A stretch of DNA of 64,000 nt from Vibrio neonatus (lineage in GTDB: Bacteria; Pseudomonadota; Gammaproteobacteria; Enterobacterales; Vibrionaceae), in NCBI RefSeq assembly GCF_024346975.1, contig NZ_AP024885.1, forward strand, positions 1,550,001-1,614,000, given 5' to 3'. The translations under genes were made by a program, and so were the position numbers. Below, piece by piece: positions 44,194-53,659 of the stretch (its first letter is position 1; each line of letters begins with the position of its first letter). The notes under the pieces were generated by a model, which was not told the origin of the DNA, made no database searches, and saw only the letters and a list, made by a program, of their open reading frames with translations.

Positions 44194-44216
44194 TGCAAAT
44201 ATCAAGACCTGACCCC
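44194..44216 (-). repeat. Dispersed repeat copy, reverse, end of first duplicated unit
   Basis: Matches the 23-bp unit with one change (AATATC for AATTTC). It closes the element opened by the forward copy at 44045. Confidence 0.9.
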
Positions 44217-44334
44217 ATCTTTACCAGCCGCCGGATAATGAAAAACAGCAACCTTGGTTTATCGCTAATGGTTGCTGTGTTTTTATTGAAGAAGAAGTTA
44301 TGTGAGCTATTGAACTGAGGATTTGTCTGATTTA

Positions 44335-44357
44335 TGCAAATATCAAGACCTGACCCC
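44335..44357 (-). repeat. Dispersed repeat copy, reverse, supplying the end of the TrmB gene
   Basis: Same single change as the copy at 44194. Read on the minus strand, GGG GTC AGG TCT TGA gives the last residues GVRS and the stop of the TrmB-family gene. Confidence 0.9.
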
Positions 44358-45173
44358 GTCTTTTAGGATATCGTCTTGAACCATCTCGTTGGATTGTTCG
44401 TGGATGGTGTTGATTCGGGTTCTTAGGTCGGGGTTATTGCGTTCATATTCGGTCAGGTAAATGTCACTGTGGATGTGCTCAGAAATCATTTTTACCATTA
44501 GTTTATTGTTGGTAAATAAGCCGGTGCTTTCTGCTCGATGAGAAAATACAAAGGCTAATTTCATATCTACAACCAACATAAATCGGTGTGATGGGTATTC
44601 TTGTTCGCTTTCTTCAGAGCGTGAATACATTTCCATTTTCTCATGTGGCGTTTCTAAGCGATTGAACGAAAAGCCGATGACTCGTACTCCCCTCTCAATC
44701 GCTTCGCACAATTCGCGTTTGAACAAATCTAAGCGAAAATCGGAGTTTAAGTAGATCTCGACGTTGGCTTGATTGATCAATTCTTTGGCTTTTTGAACTA
44801 GGTTTTCATAGCCAGAGACATTGTAAACAAACTCTTTTTCTTCATGCAGTGCCATTTTCGCCAGTTCTTTTTTCAAGATGGCGATATTGGACATGGTTTT
44901 CTTTTCGATTTGGCTAAAGATAAGTTCAGGGGATTTCGCTTCATACTCTTTTGTCTCTCCGTCAGACAAAAATATAAAACCATTGTGATACAAATTATCT
45001 ATCGATGAGTATACCGATGAACGTGACAATGAAATGTCTTTCGCGATTTTATAACCACTTGAACGTCCATTTTTCAGTAAGGTGATATACACCAACGAAT
45101 CGGTTTTAGTGAACCCAAAGTCCATCAATTTGCTTACCACATCTGACACTAAATGCCCCTTGAAACTATTCAT
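44343..45173 (-). CDS. TrmB-family sugar-responsive transcriptional regulator
   Basis: About 276 residues from the ATG at 45173 (an in-frame start 24 nt upstream is possible). The N-terminal winged helix reads LMDFGFTKTDSLVYITLLKNGRSSGYKIAKDISLSRSSVYSSID, as in TrmB. The rest is the TrmB C-terminal sugar-sensing domain with a phospholipase-D-like fold (VQKAKELINQANVEIYLNSD). TrmB controls maltose and trehalose genes in archaea and occurs in some bacteria. Next to the maltodextrin genes, it is the likely local regulator. The last four residues and stop come from a dispersed repeat. Confidence 0.82.
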   Translation of the reverse strand: MNSFKGHLVSDVVSKLMDFGFTKTDSLVYITLLKNGRSSGYKIAKDISLSRSSVYSSIDNLYHNGFIFLSDGETKEYEAKSPELIFSQIEKKTMSNIAILKKELAKMALHEEKEFVYNVSGYENLVQKAKELINQANVEIYLNSDFRLDLFKRELCEAIERGVRVIGFSFNRLETPHEKMEMYSRSEESEQEYPSHRFMLVVDMKLAFVFSHRAESTGLFTNNKLMVKMISEHIHSDIYLTEYERNNPDLRTRINTIHEQSNEMVQDDILKDGVRS

Positions 45174-45287
45174 GAATTCTTTACCTAAGATTATCATTCC
45201 CGCCAGTTTGACTCTAACTTTTTATATGCTGATCAATAGTTAACGAAACAAATATCAATCAGCATTAAACCAAACGCTGTGTAAAGC

Positions 45288-47069
45288 TTAAGCCGCACGC
45301 TCAGTGATCTGGTAACCAAAAGGCTGCAAGGCTATTTGCTCACCTAAGATCTCAACACATTTACTGTATGCAGAATTGTTTAACACAAACTGATAGTTAC
45401 CTCGGGTGTAGGCAACACAATCCTCATCATCAACCTCCAACCACGCAATTGAAGCCTCATTGAACTCGGGATTGTCTTTACGCAATGCAATGAGGTATTG
45501 AATAAATGCCTTAAACTCAAGGTCTTGTTCGGATTCATCCCATAGCATGCATTTACGGTTGCCTTCTAGGCTCATACTGCGCCGTCCTTGCAATCCCACC
45601 TCGCCACCATAGTAAATACAAGGTGAACCAACCTGAGTAAACATAAACAGATAAGCCAGTTTTGCTTTGTCTTTGTTACCTTCACACAAGCTCAAAATTC
45701 GCGTTGTATCATGGCTATCCAATAAATTAAACATCGCTTCGTTGACGTTTTTTGGATAGGCAAAGTAGGATTGACTGACGCTATGCATAAACAGATTTTT
45801 GTCGATTTGCCCCAGCGCAAAATAGTCAGTCATTGCTTGTGTAAGAGGATAATTCATCAAAGAATCGTATTGATCGCCGCGCAACCAAGGCATGCCTTCG
45901 TGCCAAATTTCGCCAAGGATATAGCAATCAGGTTTAATGCCTTTTACGCGCTTTCTAAAGTCGCGCCAAAAGCTATGATCAACCTCATTTGCCACATCTA
46001 AGCGCCACCCATCAATATCAAACTCTTCTACCCAATGCCTTGCTACGTCCAGTAGATACTCTCTACATTGCGCATTTTCGGTGTTCAATTTCGGCATTTC
46101 GATGACATTTGCGAAGGTCTCGTAATTGAAGTTCCAAAAATCCCACTCGCTCTTAGGTGTATCTGGATAGACCGGAAACTGATTGATCCAAAACCAGTCG
46201 GCATATGGCGACTCACTCCCTTTTTCAACCACATCCAACCAAAGTGGCGATTGATCGCCTATATGATTAAATACCGCATCTAACATTACGCGCATGCCCC
46301 TTTTATGGGCTTCGTTTACTAAGGCTTTAAATGCTTGGTTGCCGCCAAAGTGCGGATCGACGTTGTAATAGTCGACGGTGTCATATTTGTGATTGGCATT
46401 GGCGGTGAAAATCGGACAAAAATACAATCCGTTGACACCTAGATCTTGAAGATAATCAAGCTTATCAATGACTCCCCATAGATCGCCTCCCATAAAACTG
46501 TCAGAGGTAGGCTCACTTCCCCACGCTAAAACGTTATCAGGAGAAATCTCAGGGCGTCCATTGGCAAAACGCTCTGGAAAAATTTGATACCAAACAGTCT
46601 TTGCAACCCAGCTTGGCGTTTTCAACACATCTTGCGGGTTTAAATACGGAAAACAGAAAAAGTTACTTAAATTACTCAACTCTAATTCGGCAACTTGTTC
46701 GTCGGACAAGTCAACGCACTTCTTTTCGCCAAACAGTATTTTCTCTCCTTCTTTGCCATACAAAATAAACCCATAGCGAGTGCGACGTTTTGGCGGCTTA
46801 AATTCGGCAAACCAATGGTCATGATATTCCGTACTGCCCTCAAGTTGCATTTCAACATGATTTCCGCCAACCCAGCCATGGGCATCACTGCCACCTAGGT
46901 TGCCACCGTCTAAGCCACCTTCAGCCCAATGATATGGGTCGCCAATCCACAAAGAAACTCTTTCAATTTCCCCTTTTGTACTGCGAAATCGAATATGTAA
47001 TGTCTCGTTATCGTAGGCATAACTGTCCGCACTCTTGGCTGAGTGTATTAAGGAACTCTTAGTAATCAT
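45288..47069 (-). CDS. Cytoplasmic cyclomaltodextrinase/neopullulanase (GH13)
   Basis: 593 residues without a signal peptide, so it acts on sugar already imported. An N-terminal beta domain precedes the GH13 barrel: WYQIFPERFANG, VMLDAVFNHIG, nucleophile Asp358 in DGWRLDVANEVDH, acid/base Glu387 in ILGEIWHEG and transition-state Asp454 in DSHDTTR. The MGGDLWGVIDKLDYL element and the N domain fit cyclomaltodextrinase, maltogenic amylase or neopullulanase. It hydrolyses cyclodextrins and short maltodextrins. It is co-directional with malG, 17 bp away. Confidence 0.88.
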   Translation of the reverse strand: MITKSSLIHSAKSADSYAYDNETLHIRFRSTKGEIERVSLWIGDPYHWAEGGLDGGNLGGSDAHGWVGGNHVEMQLEGSTEYHDHWFAEFKPPKRRTRYGFILYGKEGEKILFGEKKCVDLSDEQVAELELSNLSNFFCFPYLNPQDVLKTPSWVAKTVWYQIFPERFANGRPEISPDNVLAWGSEPTSDSFMGGDLWGVIDKLDYLQDLGVNGLYFCPIFTANANHKYDTVDYYNVDPHFGGNQAFKALVNEAHKRGMRVMLDAVFNHIGDQSPLWLDVVEKGSESPYADWFWINQFPVYPDTPKSEWDFWNFNYETFANVIEMPKLNTENAQCREYLLDVARHWVEEFDIDGWRLDVANEVDHSFWRDFRKRVKGIKPDCYILGEIWHEGMPWLRGDQYDSLMNYPLTQAMTDYFALGQIDKNLFMHSVSQSYFAYPKNVNEAMFNLLDSHDTTRILSLCEGNKDKAKLAYLFMFTQVGSPCIYYGGEVGLQGRRSMSLEGNRKCMLWDESEQDLEFKAFIQYLIALRKDNPEFNEASIAWLEVDDEDCVAYTRGNYQFVLNNSAYSKCVEILGEQIALQPFGYQITERAA

Positions 47070-47086
47070 TGTATTTATCCTAGTCG

Positions 47087-47920
47087 TTATTCTTTTACAG
47101 CGCCGCTGACAAGGCCAGACGTAATATGTTTTTGCGTGGCTACAAATAAGAGAGTGATTGGCACCGCCACTAATAAAGATCCTGCGGCAAACAAAGTAAA
47201 GTTCTCTGCTGAGTTAGAAGATATCCAACTGAAAATACCAATTGCTAACGTCATTTTTTCTTCGCTGCGTAAAATCAAAGTTGGCAAAATAAAATCCATC
47301 CAAGGTCCGGTAAAAGAGACCAAAGCGACAAAGACTAAAATAGGTCTTGCCAAAGGTAATATGATTTCAATAAATATGGTTAAATGCCCTGCGCCATCAA
47401 TTTTAGCTGCCTCATCTAACGAGGTCGGAATCGCATCAAAATACCCTTTCACTAGCCAGACCAAAAATGGTAGAGAGCCAGTCACATAGACAAAAAGCAA
47501 ACCAATATAGGTATCAATTAAACCCATTTTTGACAGTAATATATAAATCGCTGTCATAGATAAAAAGGCCGGAAACATTTGCAAAACCAAAATACTCATC
47601 ATGATATTTTGCTTGCCTTTAAAGCGGTATCGAGAGAATACAAAAGCCGTCATGGTGACAATAACCAGTGATATCAGCATGTTAGATGTGGCAAGAATAA
47701 AGGTATTCTTATACCAATCAAAATACGGAGTATCGGTAAACAAGGTACTGTAGTGCTGCAAAGTAAAATCAATATCAAAGAACGAAGTACTAAATAAGTT
47801 GTTCCCTTTTTTAAAGGATGCCAATACCGTCCAAATAACAGGCCCTAAGACCAACAAGGCATTGATGCTTAAAAATATGTAGACGATAAAAGTCCCTAAC
47901 TTTTGCATTATATTATTCAT
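47087..47920 (-). CDS. malG: MalG-type maltodextrin ABC permease
   Basis: 277 residues, six membrane helices, and the EAA loop PTSLDEAAKIDGAGHLTIFIEIILPLARPI. The C-terminus FVATQKHITSGLVSGAVKE is the MalG/GanQ-type ending. It pairs with the MalF-like permease (2-bp gap). Substrate is maltodextrin or cyclodextrin by context; E. coli MalG is 296 residues. Confidence 0.86.
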   Translation of the reverse strand: MNNIMQKLGTFIVYIFLSINALLVLGPVIWTVLASFKKGNNLFSTSFFDIDFTLQHYSTLFTDTPYFDWYKNTFILATSNMLISLVIVTMTAFVFSRYRFKGKQNIMMSILVLQMFPAFLSMTAIYILLSKMGLIDTYIGLLFVYVTGSLPFLVWLVKGYFDAIPTSLDEAAKIDGAGHLTIFIEIILPLARPILVFVALVSFTGPWMDFILPTLILRSEEKMTLAIGIFSWISSNSAENFTLFAAGSLLVAVPITLLFVATQKHITSGLVSGAVKE

Positions 47921-47922
47921 AA

Positions 47923-49206
47923 CTACATACCCACATCATCTTTAAAAGACTTCATTCTTCTAAATTGCCAAATTGCAATTCCAGATAAGAATAAGAAAAT
48001 AATAATCGAAATTACCGATGCTATTTGATATTGCTGGAAATCAAGGGTCAGTTTATAGATCCAAGTAATTAAGATATCTGTGTGTCCTGCAAAACGGTAT
48101 TCTGGGTTAATAGGCCCACCTTCTGTTAGCAGATATATCGCACCGAAGTTATTAAAATTGTGCGCAAACGTCATCACTAATGAAGGCGCGACTTGGTGCA
48201 AAACCATAGGTAAGGTTATTTCCCAAAACTGTTGAAATTTACTGGCTCCATCCACTTCACTCGCTTCATAAAGTTCCGTTGGAATATTAGTTAATGCCCC
48301 GGAAATCAATAACATAAAGTATGGTGCCCCTACCCAAACGCTGACAGCAATAACCGTCACTTTCGCTAAAACAGGGTCAGATAAGAACGCGATGGACTCA
48401 AACCCCCAAGTATTTAGCGTTCCATTTACCGGACCAATTCCATTGAGTAGCAAGCGAAACATCAATAACGTAACAAACGCAGGAATGGCATAAGGTAAGA
48501 TAAAAACAAACCTCCACAGCTTCTTTGCTTTTATCTGTTTATTTTCAAGTGCTAACGCTAACAGAAAGCCAAATCCACAAGTACATACAGTGGCAAATAG
48601 CGCCCAAATCACGGTCCAACTGGCTACGCCAAAGAAAGTGCTCGACCAAATTTTCAACTCAAACAGTGAAAAGAAATTTCGAAAACCAACCCAATCCACC
48701 AAATTGCGAGGCGGGATATGGTGAGGCGCAGAATAGTTGGTAAAAGACACCAGCACAGTAATTACAATCGGCATTATGATAAATGCGATACCTGCTATCA
48801 TCGCCGGAGACAACACAATAAAAGCAAAGTGGTTGTCATAAATGCTTTTCAGCTGCTGCCAAGGTGACTGTGTGGTGACTTTACATCGATTCGCATCTTT
48901 TACATTCGCAATATAAATAACAGCAAAAGCGCACAGCAATATTAATGCAATAACCCCTTCCACAAGCATAAAGATAGAATGATCGCCCTGAATAATGTTA
49001 AATCCTTTACGGACTTGAGCAACATCACCCAAACTAATAAGCCCGCGTATCATCTCCACAAAATCGGGGATCATAAATACAGTGAGCAGCTGAATAATTA
49101 GAAAGAAAATGCCTTTTACCCAATGACCATTTTGTATTTGAGTCCCCCCCATAATGAGTAGGGATACAGGCAATTTAAATTCTACTTTTGTGTCAGTTAA
49201 TTGCAT
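47923..49206 (-). CDS. malF: MalF-type maltodextrin ABC permease
   Basis: 427 residues. It has the extra N-terminal helices typical of MalF/GanP permeases and the EAA loop PTELYEASEVDGASKFQQFWEITLPMV. It lacks the large periplasmic loop of E. coli MalF (514 residues), so it is nearer to the GanP/CymF-type. Position between malE and malG supports the assignment. The symbol is by role rather than strict orthology. Confidence 0.83.
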   Translation of the reverse strand: MQLTDTKVEFKLPVSLLIMGGTQIQNGHWVKGIFFLIIQLLTVFMIPDFVEMIRGLISLGDVAQVRKGFNIIQGDHSIFMLVEGVIALILLCAFAVIYIANVKDANRCKVTTQSPWQQLKSIYDNHFAFIVLSPAMIAGIAFIIMPIVITVLVSFTNYSAPHHIPPRNLVDWVGFRNFFSLFELKIWSSTFFGVASWTVIWALFATVCTCGFGFLLALALENKQIKAKKLWRFVFILPYAIPAFVTLLMFRLLLNGIGPVNGTLNTWGFESIAFLSDPVLAKVTVIAVSVWVGAPYFMLLISGALTNIPTELYEASEVDGASKFQQFWEITLPMVLHQVAPSLVMTFAHNFNNFGAIYLLTEGGPINPEYRFAGHTDILITWIYKLTLDFQQYQIASVISIIIFLFLSGIAIWQFRRMKSFKDDVGM

Positions 49207-49215
49207 AAATCCTCT

Positions 49216-50442
49216 TTAATCCTGTAACTCAATTTGCTCTTTGATGACGGATAAAGCTCTATCTAATGATTCTTTCGGTGTCTTATTGCTCACCCAGGTA
49301 GCGGTAATTGCACTGGCCATTGGTGACCATATAAAGCCCATCTCTGGAATGGAAGGCATAGCATCAGAGTGGTAGCTTTGGGTGATAATGGCTTTGGTTG
49401 CCTCATCAGCATTGACAATAATTTTATCTAGTACCGATTTAATCGGTGGAATTGACTTGGTCATTGCATAGCGTTTTTCCAGCATTTTGGCTGATGAAAT
49501 ATAGTCTGCAAATAATTGAGCGGCGCGTGGATATTCCGTATAAGAAGAAACTACCGCTAAACGCACCGTCGAAAAGGTTCTCGGTTGTTGCCCTTCCAGA
49601 GTGGGCATTGCCACCACACCATAATTAACGCCAGAGCTTTCATATCCTTGTATTGCCCATGGTCCATCGATAATTGCAGCCACTCGTCCTTCACTAAATA
49701 ATCCGCGACGAACTTGCGGGTTACGCATGTCATTTGGATTTGAGCTGTTCGCCACTTGCAAGGTTTTCATTGCCGCTAGCCCTTTTTGCGCTTTTTCCGA
49801 GCTAATACCAATATCTTTTGCATCGGTGCCGTTTTTACCAAACTCATACGCGCCATATAAAGTGATAAACATGCGAGACTCATAATAGTTTTGTATGTCC
49901 CATAACAAGGCATATTTGTGCGCTTTTTTGTCATTAAACGTTTTAGAAAATTCAACTAACTCTTCAAAGGTTTTAGGCGCATGAGGCAATAGATCTTTAT
50001 TATAAAAAAGCGCGGTGGTTGCAAAGCTCACCGGAAATCCATAGTCCGTCCCTTCTGATTTTGCAGCAGCAACAGCATTACTTAAGAATTGCTGATCAAC
50101 TCGCTCTGCTGAGACTAGATTTTCCATCACTCCACCAGCTACTACCAAGCGCCCTAATAAATCATGCTCAATTTCAGCGACATCGGCGACGCGAGCCGAA
50201 CCACCGTCTTGTATTAATCTTGATGCGGAATCTATCGGCGACAAACCTCGAAATGTAAACGTTACATCATAGCCAAAATCGGCATTAAATTGCTTGGATG
50301 CATACTGCATATAGTCAACTGTGGTTTTGTCTGTCCAGATAAGTAAATTTGCATTCTTCTCTGGTTTTATCTCTTGTGCATTAACTGCTATTCCCTGAAA
50401 CATAGAAGCTAATAGTACGGTTACTAATAAATTCTTTTTCAT
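49216..50442 (-). CDS. malE: MalE-type maltodextrin-binding protein
   Basis: 408 residues from the ATG at 50442, which opens the signal peptide MKKNLLVTVLLASMFQGIAVNA. Family features: NLLIWTDKTTVDYMQYASKQF at the mature start, FPVSFATTALFYNKDLLPHAPKTFEEL, and AAIIDGPWAIQGYESSGVNYGVVAMPTLEGQ. It captures maltodextrin, or perhaps cyclodextrin, in the periplasm for MalFGK. First gene of the leftward operon. The symbol is functional; identity to E. coli MalE is modest by eye. Confidence 0.85.
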   Translation of the reverse strand: MKKNLLVTVLLASMFQGIAVNAQEIKPEKNANLLIWTDKTTVDYMQYASKQFNADFGYDVTFTFRGLSPIDSASRLIQDGGSARVADVAEIEHDLLGRLVVAGGVMENLVSAERVDQQFLSNAVAAAKSEGTDYGFPVSFATTALFYNKDLLPHAPKTFEELVEFSKTFNDKKAHKYALLWDIQNYYESRMFITLYGAYEFGKNGTDAKDIGISSEKAQKGLAAMKTLQVANSSNPNDMRNPQVRRGLFSEGRVAAIIDGPWAIQGYESSGVNYGVVAMPTLEGQQPRTFSTVRLAVVSSYTEYPRAAQLFADYISSAKMLEKRYAMTKSIPPIKSVLDKIIVNADEATKAIITQSYHSDAMPSIPEMGFIWSPMASAITATWVSNKTPKESLDRALSVIKEQIELQD

Positions 50443-50543
50443 TTTTACACCCTTCATAACAAGACTGGTCGTTCACTGCGTACTACTAGGTTAGGCGAGT
50501 GAAAAAGTAAGTCAATAAGTAATCAATCTAGCAGTAGGATAAT

Positions 50544-50559
50544 TGTGACGCACATCACC
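50544..50559. promoter_or_regulatory. CRP-like site 1 of the maltodextrin control region
   Basis: TGTGA-CGCACA-TCACC: 9 of 10 positions of the TGTGA-N6-TCACA consensus. It lies about 100 bp upstream of malE. Confidence 0.6.
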
Positions 50560-50673
50560 AACACATATAAAACAATAACTTATATCTAATTCAGGTTAAT
50601 CACACATCAACACACAATTCGATAGAACCAAGTATTACCTCAGCAATTCCTGATGCCAAATCCAACGCAATTA

Positions 50674-50689
50674 CGTGATAAACATCACG
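50674..50689. promoter_or_regulatory. CRP-like site 2 of the maltodextrin control region
   Basis: CGTGA-TAAACA-TCACG: 8 of 10 consensus positions with symmetric deviations. About 165 bp upstream of the porin start. Confidence 0.55.
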
Positions 50690-50852
50690 CAAAATGACCA
50701 TTTATCGTGACCGTCACCACATTTATTAACCAATCAAGAAGAAAAATTAAATTAAATACAGAACAATATTTAGGCGTTCAAGATGAACTACTAAATATTT
50801 TGATTGATCTTAGCTCTTACTCGCGGCTCGAATGAGTTGATAAGGATATGTT

Positions 50853-51896
50853 GTGAACAGAACATTAATTTCGGTTGTTGTAGCAAATGCTTTAATTATT
50901 AGTACCAGTGCTTTTGCACTAGAAAATCAGCGTGGATTCAAAATTGAAGACAGTATCTATGACACTGTCCTTAACGATGCAATGCAATTTGGCGGACATG
51001 TTGGAACCTCTTATGAATATGAAGATAAAGACGTTACCGATTATGCTTCGTGGGGTGGCGACTTTAATGAGCGAACAAAAGTTCATGAAATTTTTGGGGT
51101 CTTCTATAAAAACTCAAAATGGGATTTTTCTGCGCTCTATGCGTTAAAACAAGTCGATAGAAATAAAACCAACAAAAACTCTAGTTATTCTGAGCTAGAA
51201 GAATCATATCGTCATTTAATGTCGCTAAATAAAGGCTTTGATCTTGGTTCAGGTTGGACTACAGGTTTAATTTACGACTTAGAATATACCAGCGGTAAAA
51301 TTTATAGCACCAGCGGAACGCAAGGCTTAAAAAGCACCAAAGGTGAGCATAGCGTTCGTCCATACCTAACCTACTGGAATAATACCTACAACGCAGGTTT
51401 CTACACCAACCTTGAATACCTATACAACAACGAAGACAAAAGTCTTTGGGGCACACGAGAAGAAGAAGGCTATAGCTTCTTGTTCAAGCCGTATAAACGA
51501 ATGGGGAATTGGGAGTTCGCCGTTGAATTTTATTATCAAATTAAAGAGAACGACGCGAAAAATGGCGACGGTTCTGTCAATGAAATCAGTGACTTCACAG
51601 AAAAGTATATTGAACCAATTGTACAATACAGCTTTGAAGATGCTGGCACGCTTTACGTACGCACCCGAATTGGCGAAAACGAAACCAAAATCAGTGATGG
51701 TTGGGCCAAAGATGAAGATTATTTCAAAGACATTCGTAAGGCCACCATCGGTTATGAGCAAGCCATTGGCAGCGATTGGCTAGTAAAAGCCGAATACGAA
51801 TGGGCTAAAGACGATGAAACCTTTACCTTAAAAGAAGGTGAATCCAAAACGGTTGAACAAAGCACATTTTTCGCTCAAGCACTTTATCGTTTCTAA
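50853..51896 (+). CDS. Oligosaccharide porin, OmpG/CymA style
   Basis: 347 residues from a GTG start with AAGGA upstream; the first ATG (50849) would stop at once. Signal peptide MNRTLISVVVANALIISTSAFA. The mature protein is beta-rich with alternating aromatic residues, many acidic loops and a C-terminal Phe (AQALYRF), a 14- to 16-stranded barrel by length. Monomeric porins of this kind (OmpG, KdgM-like, CymA) admit oligosaccharides. Here the cargo is probably maltodextrin or cyclodextrin. First gene of the rightward operon. Confidence 0.75.
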   Translation: MNRTLISVVVANALIISTSAFALENQRGFKIEDSIYDTVLNDAMQFGGHVGTSYEYEDKDVTDYASWGGDFNERTKVHEIFGVFYKNSKWDFSALYALKQVDRNKTNKNSSYSELEESYRHLMSLNKGFDLGSGWTTGLIYDLEYTSGKIYSTSGTQGLKSTKGEHSVRPYLTYWNNTYNAGFYTNLEYLYNNEDKSLWGTREEEGYSFLFKPYKRMGNWEFAVEFYYQIKENDAKNGDGSVNEISDFTEKYIEPIVQYSFEDAGTLYVRTRIGENETKISDGWAKDEDYFKDIRKATIGYEQAIGSDWLVKAEYEWAKDDETFTLKEGESKTVEQSTFFAQALYRF

Positions 51897-51919
51897 TTTA
51901 ACCTAGAGAGTAAAACATT

Positions 51920-52951
51920 ATGATAAAAGTCTCCGAAATTGCCGCGATTATTGACGGCGAAGTAATAGGTGAAGGAGTAAGTGAAATTTCATTTATTCGC
52001 CCTGTGCGCAGCACTAAAAAGGGTGGCCTCGCCATTGTCTTTGCCAAGAAAGATCTTAATGCTCTTTCTGAGACTTTTTCTGATGTGATTATTGGCCCGA
52101 AGAAAATACTCGAAAGTGACGCAAAAATAAAAATCGTTACTGAACAATTAGACATTGAAAAATTAAATCATGTTCTAAAACTTTATAAGGTGCACAAATA
52201 CCAGTTATTTGACCAAGGTAATACCTCAGAGATCCCTGATGTTTATATCGGGAAGCACTGTAGCATCGGCAAAAATTGTCACTTTATGCCGGGAGTAAAA
52301 ATAATGAATGGTGTCAGCATCGGTGACAATGTCGCTATTCATGCAAACACTGTCATTAAAGAAGGCACGGTTATTGGCGATAACGTCACTATTGATTCGA
52401 ATAACTCCATCGGTAATTTTAGTTTTGAATATATGACAGGAAAACGCACTCGCTATGAACGCGTTGAAAGCGTTGGCCGCGTCATTATTGAGGACAATGT
52501 TGAAATTGGCTGCAATAACACCATAGATCGCGGCACCTTAGGTGATACCCGTATTGGGGAAGGCACCAAAATTGATAACTTGGTGCAAATTGGTCATGAC
52601 TGCAACATAGGCAAGCACTGCCTTCTAGTATCACAAACTGGGTTTGCAGGACACACCACCCTGGAAGATAACGTAATTGTGCATGGTCAAGCAGGCACAG
52701 CAGGAAACCTTACCATTGGCGCAAACTCTGTGATTAAAGCCAAATCAGGCGTGAGTCATTCATTTCCGAAAAATAGTGATCTGTTTGGTTATCCGGCAAA
52801 AGACGCTCGCGCTTACTACAAAAACTTAGCGGTGCTCAATCGACTCAGTAACAAACAAGTTAAGAACAAGTCTGAAGATGCAGGGAAAGATGCGGCATCA
52901 ACTCCGACACTGAGCAAATTATGGAATGCTTTATTTTTATCTCGCGCGTAA
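51920..52951 (+). CDS. LpxD-type acyltransferase paralogue in a sugar locus
   Basis: 343 residues. The N-terminal 100 residues match the LpxD substrate-binding region ([24 protein letters not shown]). A left-handed beta-helix of hexapeptide repeats follows ([22 protein letters not shown] and onward), with the catalytic-type His226 in [11 protein letters not shown]. LpxD adds the second acyl chain to UDP-GlcN in lipid A synthesis; the housekeeping copy normally lies with lpxA, fabZ and bamA. This extra copy, 23 bp after a porin, may modify a different acyl acceptor or alter lipid A when the porin is made. Confidence 0.82.
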   Translation: MIKVSEIAAIIDGEVIGEGVSEISFIRPVRSTKKGGLAIVFAKKDLNALSETFSDVIIGPKKILESDAKIKIVTEQLDIEKLNHVLKLYKVHKYQLFDQGNTSEIPDVYIGKHCSIGKNCHFMPGVKIMNGVSIGDNVAIHANTVIKEGTVIGDNVTIDSNNSIGNFSFEYMTGKRTRYERVESVGRVIIEDNVEIGCNNTIDRGTLGDTRIGEGTKIDNLVQIGHDCNIGKHCLLVSQTGFAGHTTLEDNVIVHGQAGTAGNLTIGANSVIKAKSGVSHSFPKNSDLFGYPAKDARAYYKNLAVLNRLSNKQVKNKSEDAGKDAASTPTLSKLWNALFLSRA

Positions 52952-53070
52952 ATAACGCCGAATATCAGTAATTCAGCATCCAAATAATATTTTTAGTTAT
53001 CAGCAAGCAATTTATTACACAAACCAACACATTTAATCATCATCTACACATAACAATGCGGTGAATAATA

Positions 53071-53553
53071 ATGAAACGTAAATTAATTTTGACAGCAATG
53101 ATATCTACAGCACTACTGGGTTGTGCTAGTACCACTGAAGACACAACTGCGCCACAAATCACATCTGCGGGTCCATTTTCTGATTGTAATGTCGCATCAG
53201 TAGATGATAGAGGGCCGATTCGCCCTTCTCTATATGTGCTGGGGACCTTCCCTGAAGGGCAATGGCTACATACTGAAGAGCACCAAATGAGTCATAAAGG
53301 CGATGGGATTTATCAAGTTGTTAGCGAAGAAAAAGCCGGCAACGTGAGTGTGCAGTTTGCCACCATGAGTTGGAATCCGCAGTTCACTGCCGCAGGTCTG
53401 GAAATGACGGTTGGTGAAGTTAAAGAGCTAAAACGTGGCGGATTTGCCAAAAATACACTGATCAATCTTCCTGAAGATGGCAAATACCTATGGAGCATCC
53501 AGATTGCAAGCGACAAGAAGCCAGTAAAAGCTTTAGTGAAAAAATGTCCTTAA
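53071..53553 (+). CDS. Lipoprotein, possible carbohydrate-binding
   Basis: 160 residues with a lipoprotein signal (MKRKLILTAMISTALLGC). The mature domain contains RPSLYVLGTFPEGQWLHTEEHQM and ISWN-like aromatic positions, recalling pullulanase-associated or SusE-like surface starch-binding modules; this is a resemblance only. Four genes around it handle maltodextrin. It may present sugar to the porin on the outer membrane. Confidence 0.6.
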   Translation: MKRKLILTAMISTALLGCASTTEDTTAPQITSAGPFSDCNVASVDDRGPIRPSLYVLGTFPEGQWLHTEEHQMSHKGDGIYQVVSEEKAGNVSVQFATMSWNPQFTAAGLEMTVGEVKELKRGGFAKNTLINLPEDGKYLWSIQIASDKKPVKALVKKCP

Positions 53554-53659
53554 AGTAAACATGAAGGCGCACCAACAAGGAGTCGTTGCGTGCGCTTTCT
53601 TTCATTGAATCGACTATTCAATCGTATTAATTACATCTAATCCGAATGCGGAGTATCAC

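Larger units (their letters stand above)
44080..44361. repeat. 141-bp imperfect tandem duplication between fadD and the TrmB gene
   Basis: Two copies with a 141-bp period (about 44080-44220 and 44221-44361), roughly 90% identical by eye. Each holds a stem-loop ending in T-rich sequence (AACAGCAACC...GGTTGCTG in copy 2), followed by AAGAAGAAGTT, and ends in a reverse copy of the dispersed repeat. The stem-loops can terminate fadD. Confidence 0.9.
50443..50852. promoter_or_regulatory. Divergent control region between malE and the porin gene
   Basis: 410 bp with no gene. It carries two CRP-like sites (50544-50559 and 50674-50689) and AT-rich spacer. Both maltodextrin operons are transcribed away from it, and a TrmB operator is expected here but could not be assigned. 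Confidence 0.6.

Noticed and set aside
43979-44251. 90-codon minus-strand ORF spanning the fadD end and the repeats
   Set aside because: It is an antisense shadow that includes repeat sequence.
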